Assembly (NCBI GenBank): GCA_910587695.1
Contig: CAJUNC010000013.1
Span: 1 to 64,000 of the forward strand
From: an uncultured Lactobacillus sp.
Lineage (GTDB): Bacteria; Bacillota; Bacilli; Lactobacillales; Lactobacillaceae
DNA: 64,000 bases
Direction: 5' to 3'
Positions within the stretch are counted from its first letter, which is position 1. Every line of letters begins with the position of its first letter. The notes beneath the pieces are model-generated. The model was not told the DNA's origin. It did no database searches and worked only from the letters and a program-made list of their open reading frames with translations. Both the position numbers and the translations under genes were made by a program. Shown here in pieces: positions 44,891 to 54,554 of this stretch.

Positions 44891-45076
44891 CTAGAAACGA
44901 CGCTTATTTTTGCGCTTTCTTGCTGCTTCGGATTTTTTCTTACGTTTTACACTTGGCTTCTCGTAGAATTCACGTTTCCGATATTCTTGCAAAGTACCTG
45001 TTTTTGAAACGGAACGTTTGAAGCGACGAAGAGCGTCATCAAGAGATTCGTTTTTACGAACGACTGTCTTTGACAT
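44891..45076 (-). CDS. rpsU: 30S ribosomal protein S21
   Basis: 61 aa, very basic C-terminus (KRKKKSEAARKRKNKRRF), start SKTVVRKNESLDDALRRFKR. Strong GGAGGGA ribosome site. Own promoter upstream. Confidence 0.97.
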   Translation of the reverse strand: MSKTVVRKNESLDDALRRFKRSVSKTGTLQEYRKREFYEKPSVKRKKKSEAARKRKNKRRF

Positions 45077-45144
45077 GGTTGTTTCCCTCCCTCCGAGCTT
45101 AAATGTAACCGTCTTAATTGTACAAACCTCAACAGTTCCTTTCT

Positions 45145-45174
45145 ATTATAAACTAAATTAAAAGTTAGAGTCAA
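45145..45174 (-). promoter_or_regulatory. Promoter of rpsU-yqeY
   Basis: TTGACT (45169-45174), 18 nt, TATAAT (45145-45150). Confidence 0.7.
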
Positions 45175-45271
45175 CATAACTTTATAAACTTTTACATAAT
45201 TAGTGGTCATTTGTAAGTTGACCGGCGAAAAGTTAAAGTTTTACAGTGTTTTTTCACTCTAGCCATTTTTC

Positions 45272-45300
45272 TTGGAATCCCCTGTTAGATAGGCTATAAT
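45272..45300 (+). promoter_or_regulatory. Promoter of ppsR
   Basis: TTGGAA (45272-45277), 17 nt, TATAAT (45295-45300). Confidence 0.7.
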
Positions 45301-45355
45301 TTTCATAGAATAAGTCGTTTTTTAACACTTTATCATAATTAAGGGAGGCATTTAT

Positions 45356-46171
45356 ATGTCAAATGAATTACATGTCTATGCGATCTCAGATTCACTCGGG
45401 GAAACTGCCTATGCGATCGCCGAAGCTGCTAGTGTCCAATTTCCTAATGCGGATTTTACGATCCAACGTTACCCATTGATCAAGACCGTTTCTTTGGTAC
45501 AAGGGATCATGAACAAGGCAAAACGCGAATCTGCTATCATCGTGCATACTTTTGTCGATCCAGAACTATCGACTTTTGTAAATAATTACTGTCAAGAAAA
45601 TGGTTTACCCGTGATCGATGCTTTAAGTGACGTTATCCAAAAATTCTCACAAAAAGCAGGTGAAAAGCCATTACAAAAAGCTGGGATCAATCACAATACT
45701 GATAAAGAATACTTCAATCGGATCGAAGCCCTTGAATTTGCCGTTACCTATGATGATGGTAAAGACCCAGCTGGCTTCTTAAAGGCTGATCTAGTCTTAT
45801 TAGGGATCTCTCGAACATCAAAGACTCCGTTGTCACTTTTCCTAGCTAATCGTGGCTATAAAGTGGCTAACTTGCCCCTTGTTCCTAAAGCGCAGATCCC
45901 AGAAGAGATCTATAAAGTTGATCCTAACAAGATATTTGGATTGACTAATGACCCAGAGATCTTAAATGGGATCCGGCGTGAACGAATGATCTCTTATGGT
46001 CTTGATCCAGACACACACTATTCAAATATCGACAACATCGAAAGCGAATTGAATTTTGCTAACGAACTTTACAAAAAACTGGGTTGTCCTGTGATCAACG
46101 TTGCACACAAGTCGATCGAAGAGACCGCAACGATCATTACTGAAAGTTTGGATAGTAACGCTCAAAGATAA
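45356..46171 (+). CDS. ppsR: Pyruvate, phosphate dikinase regulatory protein (DUF299 kinase/pyrophosphorylase)
   Basis: 271 aa. The P-loop-like GISRTSKT is at 150-157. Family members switch PPDK or PEP synthase off by ADP-dependent phosphorylation and on by Pi-dependent dephosphorylation. No ppdK lies in the window, so the target cannot be confirmed here. AAGGGAGG before ATG, own promoter, monocistronic. Confidence 0.93.
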   Translation: MSNELHVYAISDSLGETAYAIAEAASVQFPNADFTIQRYPLIKTVSLVQGIMNKAKRESAIIVHTFVDPELSTFVNNYCQENGLPVIDALSDVIQKFSQKAGEKPLQKAGINHNTDKEYFNRIEALEFAVTYDDGKDPAGFLKADLVLLGISRTSKTPLSLFLANRGYKVANLPLVPKAQIPEEIYKVDPNKIFGLTNDPEILNGIRRERMISYGLDPDTHYSNIDNIESELNFANELYKKLGCPVINVAHKSIEETATIITESLDSNAQR

Positions 46172-46224
46172 AAAAAACTAAGATCTATAAATTGAAACGT
46201 TCAATTTATAGATCTTAGTTTTTT
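46172..46224. terminator. Bidirectional terminator, ppsR / nfo
   Basis: AAAACTAAGATCTATAAATT and its complement flank a GAA-ACG-TTC top: more than 22 bp of perfect stem with A run on one side and T run on the other. Confidence 0.9.
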
Positions 46225-46228
46225 GTGT

Positions 46229-47131
46229 CTATTTTTTACCTTTATTTTGGTAGATCTTATCAAGTAACTCAGGGTCAAATTCACCTGCGCGTAGCATTGC
46301 GATCTCATAACCATATGGTGCATAACGATCATTTTTATCAGGGCCTACATACGGTGTTTCCAAAATCTTCGGTAGTGAAGCTAATTCTTCAAGTTTAGCG
46401 ATCTTTTCTAAACTTTCAAATCCGATCGTCCCAAAACCTAGATTGGCATGCCGATCCTTATGGCTTCCTTGAGGATTCAAGGAGTCATTTAAATGGATCA
46501 CTTTTAGTCGATCTAACCCAATGATCTTATCAAATTCCGTTAAAACACCAGAAAAATCATCTTTGATCGCATATCCTGCATCATTTGCATGACAAGTATC
46601 CAAAGTAATGGATAGCTTGTCATTATACTTCACCAAATCGATGATCTGAGCTAATTCTTCAAAACTCCGCCCGATCTCTGTCCCTTTGCCCGCCATCGTC
46701 TCTAAGGCGATCTGAAGCTTTTGATCAGGTTTTATGACCTCGTTTAAGCCCTTAGCAATACTTTTTATCCCAGCCTTTGCTCCCGCACCGACATGTGCGC
46801 CAGGATGAAGTGTCATCTGGGTTGCCCCTAAAGCTTCAGCGCGCTTGACTTCAGCCCGTAAAAAATCGACCGCAAAGCCAAAATTTTCCGGTTTTTTAGT
46901 ATTACCTAGGTTAACGATATAAGGAGCATGAACAACGATCTGACTTAAGCTATGTTCTGCCATATACGCCTGACCAGCTTCGATATTTAGCTCAGTGATC
47001 GGTTTACGCCGCGTATTTTGGGGCGCACCCGTATAGATCATAAAGGTCGAAGCCTCATAACTAGCAGCCTCTTTTGCTGCTCCCAGCAACATTTCTTTAC
47101 CCTTCATGCCGACATGTGAACCAATTAGCAT
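46229..47131 (-). CDS. nfo: Deoxyribonuclease IV (AP endonuclease)
   Basis: 300 aa, AP endonuclease family 2 TIM barrel. Starts MLIGSHVGM; metal ligands in VVHAPYI, TLHPGAH, ALETMAGKG, TLDTCHAND and HLNDS. Cuts at abasic sites in base-excision repair. It follows the glycosyltransferase run by 15 nt and may be read from the same message. Confidence 0.95.
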   Translation of the reverse strand: MLIGSHVGMKGKEMLLGAAKEAASYEASTFMIYTGAPQNTRRKPITELNIEAGQAYMAEHSLSQIVVHAPYIVNLGNTKKPENFGFAVDFLRAEVKRAEALGATQMTLHPGAHVGAGAKAGIKSIAKGLNEVIKPDQKLQIALETMAGKGTEIGRSFEELAQIIDLVKYNDKLSITLDTCHANDAGYAIKDDFSGVLTEFDKIIGLDRLKVIHLNDSLNPQGSHKDRHANLGFGTIGFESLEKIAKLEELASLPKILETPYVGPDKNDRYAPYGYEIAMLRAGEFDPELLDKIYQNKGKK

Positions 47132-47146
47132 TTTTTCACCTCATTT

Positions 47147-48097
47147 TTAAAGATAAAATAGTCGATAAGTTAGTGGATTGACACAACGTAAATATAGATC
47201 AACTTTACTTTTTTGACGTAAATATGGATTTTTAGCAAAATCTGGGAACCAGATCTTTTTTTGCTGCCAGATCTGATCTAAGAGTTGATGCTTTAGTTGT
47301 TTATCTTTTAATTTAACGACCTTGCGCAATAAAACATTTCCTAATAAGTTTCGCACAAACCGATACTCTAATTCAAGATAATAGGTCTCAAAGATCCCTT
47401 TAGTTTGATAAAAATCAATGATATCTTGATAGATCCACAAAATATCAGCGATCCGTGTCGTCTCACTATAAGAGATCGAAGTTTGGCGTTGCACGTAATA
47501 AACTTCACACTCACGATCAACTGCAATGTCTGTGATATCCGTTAAATAAGTTACCAATTTAAAGAAAAAGTCTTGATCTTCATAGAGTTTTCCCTTGGGA
47601 AATTTAACTTCTGTGTCTAATAGCCATGTCCGCAAATATAATTTATTCCAAGCGACTACACGTCCACGGATCATATAATCTTTGAGTGAAACATACTCAG
47701 GTGCTTGATCTTTTATTTTTTTATTCGGATACTCCCAATAAAAATCACACTCAACGATCTTCTTATTTCCTTCTTGAGTCAAAGCGTACATATTTGCCAA
47801 AGCATTAGACGCAAGATGATCATCCGAATCTAAAAACATGATATATTGTCCAGTTGCATACTGCATCCCAAAATTACGCGCATCTGACAGCCCACCATTT
47901 GGCTTGGTATAACTTTTGATGAGCAACGGATATTGGTCAGCATAACTTTCACAAAGCTCAGCCGAACCATCTGTACTTCCGTCATTTACTAAAATGACTT
48001 CAAAATCATTGAAAGTTTGCTTGACTAAACTTGAGATACATTTTGGTAGATAAGCTTCAACATTATAGACTGGAACGACCACACTGATCTTTGTCAT
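47147..48097 (-). CDS. GT2-family glycosyltransferase
   Basis: 316 aa. GT-A fold: ISVVVPVYNVEAYLPKC start, LVNDGSTDGS, KPNGGLSDARN and the DxD-type LDSDD at about 90. Adds a sugar to a surface glycan or glycoprotein; donor and acceptor unknown. No membrane helices at the C-terminus. Start overlaps the previous gene by 4 nt. Confidence 0.9.
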   Translation of the reverse strand: MTKISVVVPVYNVEAYLPKCISSLVKQTFNDFEVILVNDGSTDGSAELCESYADQYPLLIKSYTKPNGGLSDARNFGMQYATGQYIMFLDSDDHLASNALANMYALTQEGNKKIVECDFYWEYPNKKIKDQAPEYVSLKDYMIRGRVVAWNKLYLRTWLLDTEVKFPKGKLYEDQDFFFKLVTYLTDITDIAVDRECEVYYVQRQTSISYSETTRIADILWIYQDIIDFYQTKGIFETYYLELEYRFVRNLLGNVLLRKVVKLKDKQLKHQLLDQIWQQKKIWFPDFAKNPYLRQKSKVDLYLRCVNPLTYRLFYL

Positions 48098-48873
48098 TTA
48101 TTTTTCCCCCATAACTTCTTGATCCGGCGTTCAAGTGCCCACCAAACTCGCCACAAAAAATTGATCCGCATCCCCCATTTTTTACCAAAACGTCGATTGA
48201 TCTGACGCATTTTTTCGATATGGCGCAAATTGGTCGGCGTTTGCCATAACGCACTGTAGTGATGGATACTGATCGTCTCAGAGCTGAGCTTTATCTGTCC
48301 CGTCAAAAAATCCATTGGCGCAAAGTAAGTCGTTGGATAGATCGTCACATCTCCCAACTTTTGTAGTTTATCTTGCCGTTTAAAGCCGATCTTTTCCAAC
48401 AATTGTGTTGTGTAAACTGGGATCGCGACCGTATTTAACGAGCCATCGGCTTTGATAAATTCCAAGTCATTATACATATCGCGTAGCTGTTTTAATAGTG
48501 GATGATTTTTTTTTGCTCCAAAACCTAAGCCCGGTGCAACTTCAGCCCCACTTTCATTTTCTTCGATCGCAAAAAAAGCATCTTCTTCTAAAATATGGTC
48601 TAATGTTTGAAGCAATTCAACATCAGTATCCAAATAGATCCCACCATAGCGATAAACGACATCAAATCCTAAATAATCAGAGACAAAACTCCACTTACCA
48701 GCTTTTGCCGCTTGCGCAGTATATGTTACTTGCTCAACATCGTAATTTTTCTCATTCCACTCAATGATCTCATAATCGGGACAAAGTTTTTTCCAGCCTT
48801 CAATATACTGCCGATACTGTTTAGGCATTTCATTTTGTCCAAACCAACAGTAATGAATTATCTTAGGGATCAT
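48094..48873 (-). CDS. GT32-like glycosyltransferase (DXD sugar-binding region)
   Basis: 259 aa. IPKIIHYCWFGQNEMP at the start and GGIYLDTDVELL (DXD about 79-81) identify the Gly_transf_sug/GT32 family, often capsular or teichoic polysaccharide synthesis enzymes. Overlaps both neighbours by 4 nt (ATGA-type), so the three transferases act as a set. Confidence 0.9.
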   Translation of the reverse strand: MIPKIIHYCWFGQNEMPKQYRQYIEGWKKLCPDYEIIEWNEKNYDVEQVTYTAQAAKAGKWSFVSDYLGFDVVYRYGGIYLDTDVELLQTLDHILEEDAFFAIEENESGAEVAPGLGFGAKKNHPLLKQLRDMYNDLEFIKADGSLNTVAIPVYTTQLLEKIGFKRQDKLQKLGDVTIYPTTYFAPMDFLTGQIKLSSETISIHHYSALWQTPTNLRHIEKMRQINRRFGKKWGMRINFLWRVWWALERRIKKLWGKNK

Positions 48874-49889
48874 TTTGTCACCTCGTGTTCTAATTTTGTC
48901 ACAGCTTCCTGCAAATAACCCCCAAAACGCATCTTACGGGCTATTTTGGCTACATTTTGACACATCAGCTGATACATCTCTGGTGTCAATTCATTTAGCA
49001 TCTCATCTAACTGCGCTAAATTCTCAACGGCTAGTCCCACTTGATTTTTCACGATAAAATCAGCCAAGGCCGCTTCTTTCCAGATGATGACTGGAAGGCC
49101 CGAACTCAGATAAAGTGAAGTCTTATGGGGATCGTTATATTTTAGGTAATTTCCAAAGCTACCATCACAGCGCTCGATACTCGTGCCGTCCCAAACTAAG
49201 CCAAAATTTTGCGTTAATTTGGCTGGCAATTCATCTGGCGGAAATGAACCGTAGTAGGTGATGTTTTGGGGGTAAGTGGTGGCTTTATTAGGTCCATACA
49301 AAGCTAATGGGATACTTAGATCCAACTTTTGTAAAAAATCGGCTTTTTGTAGATTGCCCGCATAGCAAATACTTTTCTCATAAGGACGCTTGGTCACTAA
49401 TTCAACTGGATTAGCATAATCAAAGATCTCTAACACAGTCATTGGTTTAATGACCCCATTTTCTTTGAGCCAAGCTTTCATTTTTTCATTATGCACGATC
49501 AAACCATCACTTTGATTTAAAAATGCGATCTCTTTTTTGCGATAAGCCACATCACCAGCATAAGCGCGCAAAGATTCGATATCATGGATCAAATACAGTA
49601 ACTTGGTTTGCGTAAAACGGCGCACATTTTTCACGATCGCTTGGTCAGTGCGTTGATCAAAAGACGGATATTGAAAAACCACAGTTTGTGGTTCTAACTT
49701 TTGGATCTGACGTGGAATATCCCAAAAACTCTGCTTATAGCTCATGAGTTTAGCTTTTCTAGCCCCTGAAAAATAAAAATTCAGTTTTTTAAATCCCTTA
49801 GTGGCTAAAAAATTCTCAGCATCAACTTTAGCTTTTGGACCAGCTTCATTTTGGCCCTTATCATACATCGAGATTACATATTTTTCCAT
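48870..49889 (-). CDS. Gtf3/galactofuranosyltransferase-like sugar transferase
   Basis: 339 aa, GT-B-like. The layout (YVISMYDKGQNEAGPKAK; YLIHDIESLR; ICYAGNLQKADFL; GLVWDGTSI; NDPHKTSLYLSSGLPVI) resembles Gtf3/WbbI proteins that extend glycans on surface proteins or polysaccharides. No accessory Sec genes are near, so a serine-rich adhesin target is not supported here. First of the three overlapping transferases, 15 nt after yitT. Confidence 0.8.
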   Translation of the reverse strand: MEKYVISMYDKGQNEAGPKAKVDAENFLATKGFKKLNFYFSGARKAKLMSYKQSFWDIPRQIQKLEPQTVVFQYPSFDQRTDQAIVKNVRRFTQTKLLYLIHDIESLRAYAGDVAYRKKEIAFLNQSDGLIVHNEKMKAWLKENGVIKPMTVLEIFDYANPVELVTKRPYEKSICYAGNLQKADFLQKLDLSIPLALYGPNKATTYPQNITYYGSFPPDELPAKLTQNFGLVWDGTSIERCDGSFGNYLKYNDPHKTSLYLSSGLPVIIWKEAALADFIVKNQVGLAVENLAQLDEMLNELTPEMYQLMCQNVAKIARKMRFGGYLQEAVTKLEHEVTK

Positions 49890-49904
49890 CGATCGGTTTC
49901 CTTT

Positions 49905-50777
49905 CTATGGCTTTGGTTCGTAGAAATGCCCCATGATATGCACATTTTCTGCAATGCTTACAAAAGCATGTGGATCAGACTCTGTCATTGCTTGACGTAA
50001 TTCTGGTTGTTCATATCGCGAGATCACTGTAAACAAGATCGTCTTATTATCATGCTTATATGCCCCTTCAGCACCATGAACGATCGTGATCCCACGTTGC
50101 ATGTGATTTTGAATACAATCGATCACACTCTTTGGTTTATTTGTTACGATCATCACTTGCATCTTTTGTTGCCTTGTATAGACCATATCCATGACCCGTG
50201 CATTGACAAAGATACCTAATGCAGAATAAAAAGCATATGGCCAACCATAGACTGCCCCCGCAGCTAAAACGATAAAAGCATTGAAAATAATGTTGATCGT
50301 TCCGACACTTTTACCCGTGTGTTTTCTGATCGTCAAACCTAAAATATCCAAGCCCCCAGTGGAGATCCCATTTTTCAAAGCCAAGCCAGTTCCAAAACCA
50401 TTGATCGCAGCACCAAAAAGGGCACAAATTATCGGATCGTGTGTCAGCGTTATCGGTTGAAGTGACTTGATCATAAGTGATGAGCAAAAGACCGCTAAAA
50501 TCGTGAAAAAGGTGAACCGTCGCCCGATCTGAAACCATGCCAAGATAAAAAGTGGCACGTTTAAAACAAAGATCAGTAACGCCGTCGAGAGCTGAACTGG
50601 CAAGTCAGCTGTCAAAGTAGCGATCAGCTGAGCTAGACCCGTGATCCCTGAAGAGTAGATATGCCCCGGCTCCCAAAAAAAGTTCATCGCGATCGAAACC
50701 AAAACACCATAAATAAATGCTGTCGAAGCCTTAGCGATATAAACATGGCGTTTCCAAATCTTTTGTAGTTCATCCAT
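49905..50777 (-). CDS. yitT: YitT family membrane protein
   Basis: 290 aa. About five to six helices in the first 205 residues (YitT_membrane) and a soluble DUF2179 domain at the C-terminus (about 220-285). GFGTGLALKNGISTGGLDILGL is the family signature. Function is unknown. Possible first gene of the unit leading to the glycosyltransferases and nfo. Confidence 0.93.
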   Translation of the reverse strand: MDELQKIWKRHVYIAKASTAFIYGVLVSIAMNFFWEPGHIYSSGITGLAQLIATLTADLPVQLSTALLIFVLNVPLFILAWFQIGRRFTFFTILAVFCSSLMIKSLQPITLTHDPIICALFGAAINGFGTGLALKNGISTGGLDILGLTIRKHTGKSVGTINIIFNAFIVLAAGAVYGWPYAFYSALGIFVNARVMDMVYTRQQKMQVMIVTNKPKSVIDCIQNHMQRGITIVHGAEGAYKHDNKTILFTVISRYEQPELRQAMTESDPHAFVSIAENVHIMGHFYEPKP

Positions 50778-50958
50778 TGTAATTAAATCCTTTCAAGTAC
50801 AAAAGTTATCTCAGCTATACAAGAAACAGATCCGCATTTTTTCTTAAAATTTTTAAATAACTTTACCTTGAAATAATACACCGCTGTTTTTGCTTGTAAA
50901 CCATTCTCTAAATAATGATACCGCACTTTAGCTCCAGAACAAACCACTTTATGTAAAA

Positions 50959-50993
50959 AATAGCTTGCCTAAGTAAATACTTAAACAAGCTAT
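50959..50993 (-). terminator. Terminator after aspS
   Basis: ATAGCTTG/CAAGCTAT outer stem with AAGTA/TACTT inside, minus-strand T6. Confidence 0.85.
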
Positions 50994-51004
50994 CAAATAA
51001 TAAA

Positions 51005-52771
51005 TCAAGCCTTATCTTCTGGAATTTCAGTCGTTAGATAAAGTTCATCTAATTGCTTATCTGCCACTGGACTTGGAGCATGTGTCAACGGTTCAGAAGC
51101 CTTGGAATTCTTAGGGAAGGCGATCACTTCACGAATGTTATATTTACCAGCTAATAACATTGCAAAACGATCTAACCCAAGTGCTAAGCCACCATGTGGA
51201 GGAAAACCAAAGTCTAAAGCATCCATGAACCACCCAAATTGTTCTTTAGCACTTTCTTTTGTAAAGCCTAAAGCCTTAAACATCGCTTCTTGCACACTAC
51301 GTTGGTGGATACGGATCGAACCGCCACCTAATTCATACCCATTCAACACGATATCGTAGCTTTGAGCATGACATTTGTGTGGATCAGTAGCTAATAACTC
51401 AAGATCTTCTTCATTTGGCATTGTGAATGGATGGTGTGCGGCAATATAACGTTCGAATTCTTCACTGTATTCAAATAATGGCCAATCAACGACCCAAACA
51501 AAGGCAAATTGCGACTTATCGATCATGTCTAACTCTTTAGCAATAGCTACCCGGAGATATCCAAGTGCATCAGCTACAACTTTTGGCTTATCAGCCACAA
51601 ATAAGATCATGTCGCCTGCTTTAGCACCACTAGCTGCTAAGATATTTTCTTCACGTTCTTTAAAGAACTTAGCGATCGGGCCAGTTAGACCTTCATCTGT
51701 AACTTTGAGCCAAGCTAATCCCTTAGCACCAAAACGCTTGATATACTCTTGTTTTTCATCGATGTGCTTACGCGAATACTTATCAGCTCCACCAGGAACT
51801 ACGATCGCTTTGACCTGCCCACCATTTTCTAATGTGCTATCAAAGACCTTAAAACCAGCCCCTGCGACTGCATCAGCCATATTTATCAATTCCATACCAA
51901 AACGCATGTCTGGCTTATCAGAACCAAAGCGATCCATGGCTTCATTCCATGTGATCCGCTTGATCGGTGTTTTTAATTCTACACCTAAAGCATCTTTCAT
52001 TACAGCTTTCAACAAACCTTCTGTCATCGTTTGGATCTCTTCAGCCGTCATAAATGACATTTCCATATCGATCTGTGTAAATTCTGGTTGCCGATCGCCC
52101 CGTAGATCTTCGTCACGGAAGCAGCGTGCGATCTGATAGTAACGATCTACACCAGCGCCCATCAATAATTGCTTGAATAATTGTGGAGATTGTGGCAAAG
52201 CATAGAAATGTCCTGGATAAACGCGCGATGGGACCAAATAATCACGCGCCCCTTCCGGCGTTGATCGTGTCAAATATGGTGTTTCGATATCTAAGAAATT
52301 ATTTTCATCTAAATAGCGGTGAACTGCTTGCGTGATCCGATTTCTGATCTTCAAAGCTTTCAACATTTCTGGACGCCGAAGATCTAAATAACGGTATTGT
52401 AAACGTAGATCATCAGAAGCGTTGATATCGTCAGAAATATCAAATGGTGTTGTTTTAGCTTCATTTAACACAGTGATCTTAGAAACTTCAACTTCGATCT
52501 GACCAGTCTTCATATTTGGGTTAGCGTTAGCACGTTTAACGACTTTTCCTTCAACTTCGATCACATATTCACTTCGGATATTTTCAGCGATCTCAAGTGC
52601 TTTAGCTCCGAATTCTTGACTAAAGACAAGTTGGACGATCCCTTCACGATCCCGAAGATCAACGAAGATCAAGTTCCCAAGGTCACGGCGTTTTTGGACC
52701 CAACCCTTTAAAACTACTTCTTGTCCTAAATATTTTTCATCAACTAAACCTGCATAAGTTGTACGTTCCAT
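51005..52771 (-). CDS. aspS: Aspartate-tRNA ligase
   Basis: 588 aa. Anticodon-binding OB fold (KGWVQKRRDLGNLIFVDLRD), class II motif 2 (CFRDEDLRGDRQPEFTQ), bacterial GAD insert, motif 3 (GLALGLDRFAML). Follows hisS by 15 nt and shares its T-box control. Confidence 0.98.
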   Translation of the reverse strand: MERTTYAGLVDEKYLGQEVVLKGWVQKRRDLGNLIFVDLRDREGIVQLVFSQEFGAKALEIAENIRSEYVIEVEGKVVKRANANPNMKTGQIEVEVSKITVLNEAKTTPFDISDDINASDDLRLQYRYLDLRRPEMLKALKIRNRITQAVHRYLDENNFLDIETPYLTRSTPEGARDYLVPSRVYPGHFYALPQSPQLFKQLLMGAGVDRYYQIARCFRDEDLRGDRQPEFTQIDMEMSFMTAEEIQTMTEGLLKAVMKDALGVELKTPIKRITWNEAMDRFGSDKPDMRFGMELINMADAVAGAGFKVFDSTLENGGQVKAIVVPGGADKYSRKHIDEKQEYIKRFGAKGLAWLKVTDEGLTGPIAKFFKEREENILAASGAKAGDMILFVADKPKVVADALGYLRVAIAKELDMIDKSQFAFVWVVDWPLFEYSEEFERYIAAHHPFTMPNEEDLELLATDPHKCHAQSYDIVLNGYELGGGSIRIHQRSVQEAMFKALGFTKESAKEQFGWFMDALDFGFPPHGGLALGLDRFAMLLAGKYNIREVIAFPKNSKASEPLTHAPSPVADKQLDELYLTTEIPEDKA

Positions 52772-52786
52772 ATCTATCCTTCTTTC

Positions 52787-54064
52787 TTAAGCTAGTAGGC
52801 CAGCAAAGTTAGCGTAGATGTCTGCTAACGAAACACTGATCTCTTCGCCAGTTTCCATATTCTTTAAGTTAGCTTTTTGTTTAGCTAATTCAGTTTCACC
52901 TAAAGTCAAAGTATATTTTGCATTCAAGCGACTAGCTGTTTTAAATTGTCCCTTAGGTTTACGATCGAGATAATCGCGATCAGAACTAAAGCCTTGATGC
53001 CGTAAACTTTGGACCAATTTTAATGTTTCAGCGTTGACACTTTGCCCGATCCCTACAACATAAACATCAAGAAGATCTTCAAGTTGTAAGCCATTTTCAG
53101 TTGCATCTAAAACTAATAACAAGCGTTCGACCCCTAAGCCAAAACCGATCCCCGGTGTTTCAGGACCACCGAGTTGTTCAACTAAGCCATTATAACGACC
53201 CCCAGCACACACAGTCGTCCACTTACCACCAAAAGCTTTCGAATCACTCATGATCTCAAAGATCGTGTGGTTATAGTAATCTAGACCACGCACCATATTA
53301 GGATCAACTTCATACTTTATCCCTAGCTCATCTAAGAGTTTTTTTAATGTCTCAAAATGTTCTGTTGCCGCAGGAGTTAGATAATCCAAGATCGATGGTG
53401 CATCAGCTACGATCGCTTGATCTTTTTTATCTTTACTATCCAAGACACGCAACGGATTTTTGTGCAAACGTTCTTTTGAATCATCTGAAAGTTGATCAGT
53501 AAATGGTTCTAAATAGTCGATCAAAGCTTGACGGTAAGCTTGACGTGATTCATTGTCACCTAAAGTATTTAATGCTAACTTCAAGCTATCTAACCCAAAA
53601 CTTTCCAAAAGATCGATAGCCATTGCGATCACTTCAACATCTAAAGCTGGACTGTCAACGCCAAAAGCTTCGACACCGATCTGATGAAATTCGCGCAAAC
53701 GTCCAGATTGTGGGCGTTCGTAACGAAACATCGGTCCCATATAGTAAGTTTTGACGGGTTTTTGTAACTCAGGACCGTACAATTTATTTTCAACAAAGCT
53801 ACGTACCACCCCAGCAGTTCCTTCTGGACGTAAAGTGATATGACGTTCACCTTTGTCATAAAAATCATACATTTCTTTGGTTACGATATCAGATGTTTCA
53901 CCCGAAGTACGGGAAAAAACTTCGAAGCTCTCAAAGATCGGAGTTCGCATTTCATGGTAACGATATTTTTTAAATAACTTACGAGCTTTAGCTTCAACAT
54001 ATTGCCATTTTGCTGATTCAGCCGGCAAAATATCGGCTGTGCCCTTCGGACGTTGGTATTTCAT
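52787..54064 (-). CDS. hisS: Histidine-tRNA ligase
   Basis: 425 aa class II synthetase. Motif 2 MFRYERPQSGRLREFHQ, HisA motif LDYYNHTIFE, motif 3 GFGLGVERLLL and the C-terminal anticodon-binding domain are all intact. GGAGG before ATG. First gene after the T-box leader. Confidence 0.98.
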   Translation of the reverse strand: MKYQRPKGTADILPAESAKWQYVEAKARKLFKKYRYHEMRTPIFESFEVFSRTSGETSDIVTKEMYDFYDKGERHITLRPEGTAGVVRSFVENKLYGPELQKPVKTYYMGPMFRYERPQSGRLREFHQIGVEAFGVDSPALDVEVIAMAIDLLESFGLDSLKLALNTLGDNESRQAYRQALIDYLEPFTDQLSDDSKERLHKNPLRVLDSKDKKDQAIVADAPSILDYLTPAATEHFETLKKLLDELGIKYEVDPNMVRGLDYYNHTIFEIMSDSKAFGGKWTTVCAGGRYNGLVEQLGGPETPGIGFGLGVERLLLVLDATENGLQLEDLLDVYVVGIGQSVNAETLKLVQSLRHQGFSSDRDYLDRKPKGQFKTASRLNAKYTLTLGETELAKQKANLKNMETGEEISVSLADIYANFAGLLA

Positions 54065-54100
54065 GGATTTCCTCCTAAAAATGTTCCGGTAACAAAAAAG

Positions 54101-54317
54101 GCCCTTGTTGAAACAAATTCAACAAGGGCGCAAACAGCACGGTACCACCTTAATTTCTCACTTTAGGATAACGCACCTATCTGCGGCATACTCTCATATG
54201 CACCTCAAGAGTCGTCTTTCACTTAAGTCTGATCGACGGATTTCCAGCACCCTCCGCTCTCTGGACGACAAACTCAAATTACTCATCTCTTTAAACCGGT
54301 CTGATATTATACTATTC
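54101..54317 (-). ncRNA. T-box riboswitch of hisS-aspS
   Basis: Minus strand AAGGTGGTACCGTG (54138-54151) is the T-box; the terminator GCCCTTGTTGAA-N5-TTCAACAAGGGC (54101-54129) has a T6 tail. Stem I with GGAGGGTGCTGGAAATCC is recognisable. The specifier is not certain: a GAC (Asp) lies in CAGACTTAAG in a suitable region, and I see no clear CAC. Confidence 0.88.
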
Positions 54318-54346
54318 AGCATAATATCAACTAGCTTCAAAGTCAA
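54303..54346 (-). promoter_or_regulatory. hisS T-box promoter with overlapping dyad
   Basis: TTGACT (54341-54346), 17 nt, TATGCT (54318-54323). GATATTAT-N10-ATAATATC (54303-54328) is a perfect dyad over the -10. Confidence 0.55.
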
Positions 54347-54353
54347 GCCTATT

Positions 54354-54554
54354 TTAGTTTTTATTAGCTACTGCGACCCCTAGCAAGAAAAATACCAAAA
54401 GAAGCCACCAAAACTTTAGTAACAAACCTAAGAAGGCTAGTACGACCACACCTAAAAATACAAACAAAAAGATCACTATACACCCCTTAAGAACACCATC
54501 AGTGACCTTAAAGAGCAACCATAATACAAGTAATAATATAAGAAATTTTAGCAT
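54354..54554 (-). CDS. Tiny hydrophobic membrane protein coupled to tpx
   Basis: 66 aa, almost wholly hydrophobic (two or three helices, L/V/F-rich, with WLLFK and KFWW), ending VANKN. Its ATG overlaps the tpx stop (TAATG), so it can be translated by termination-reinitiation. Its 3' end reaches the hisS promoter. I do not recognise the family. Real but unknown is my reading; a chance frame in AT-rich DNA is less likely given the overlap. Confidence 0.6.
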   Translation of the reverse strand: MLKFLILLLVLWLLFKVTDGVLKGCIVIFLFVFLGVVVLAFLGLLLKFWWLLLVFFLLGVAVANKN

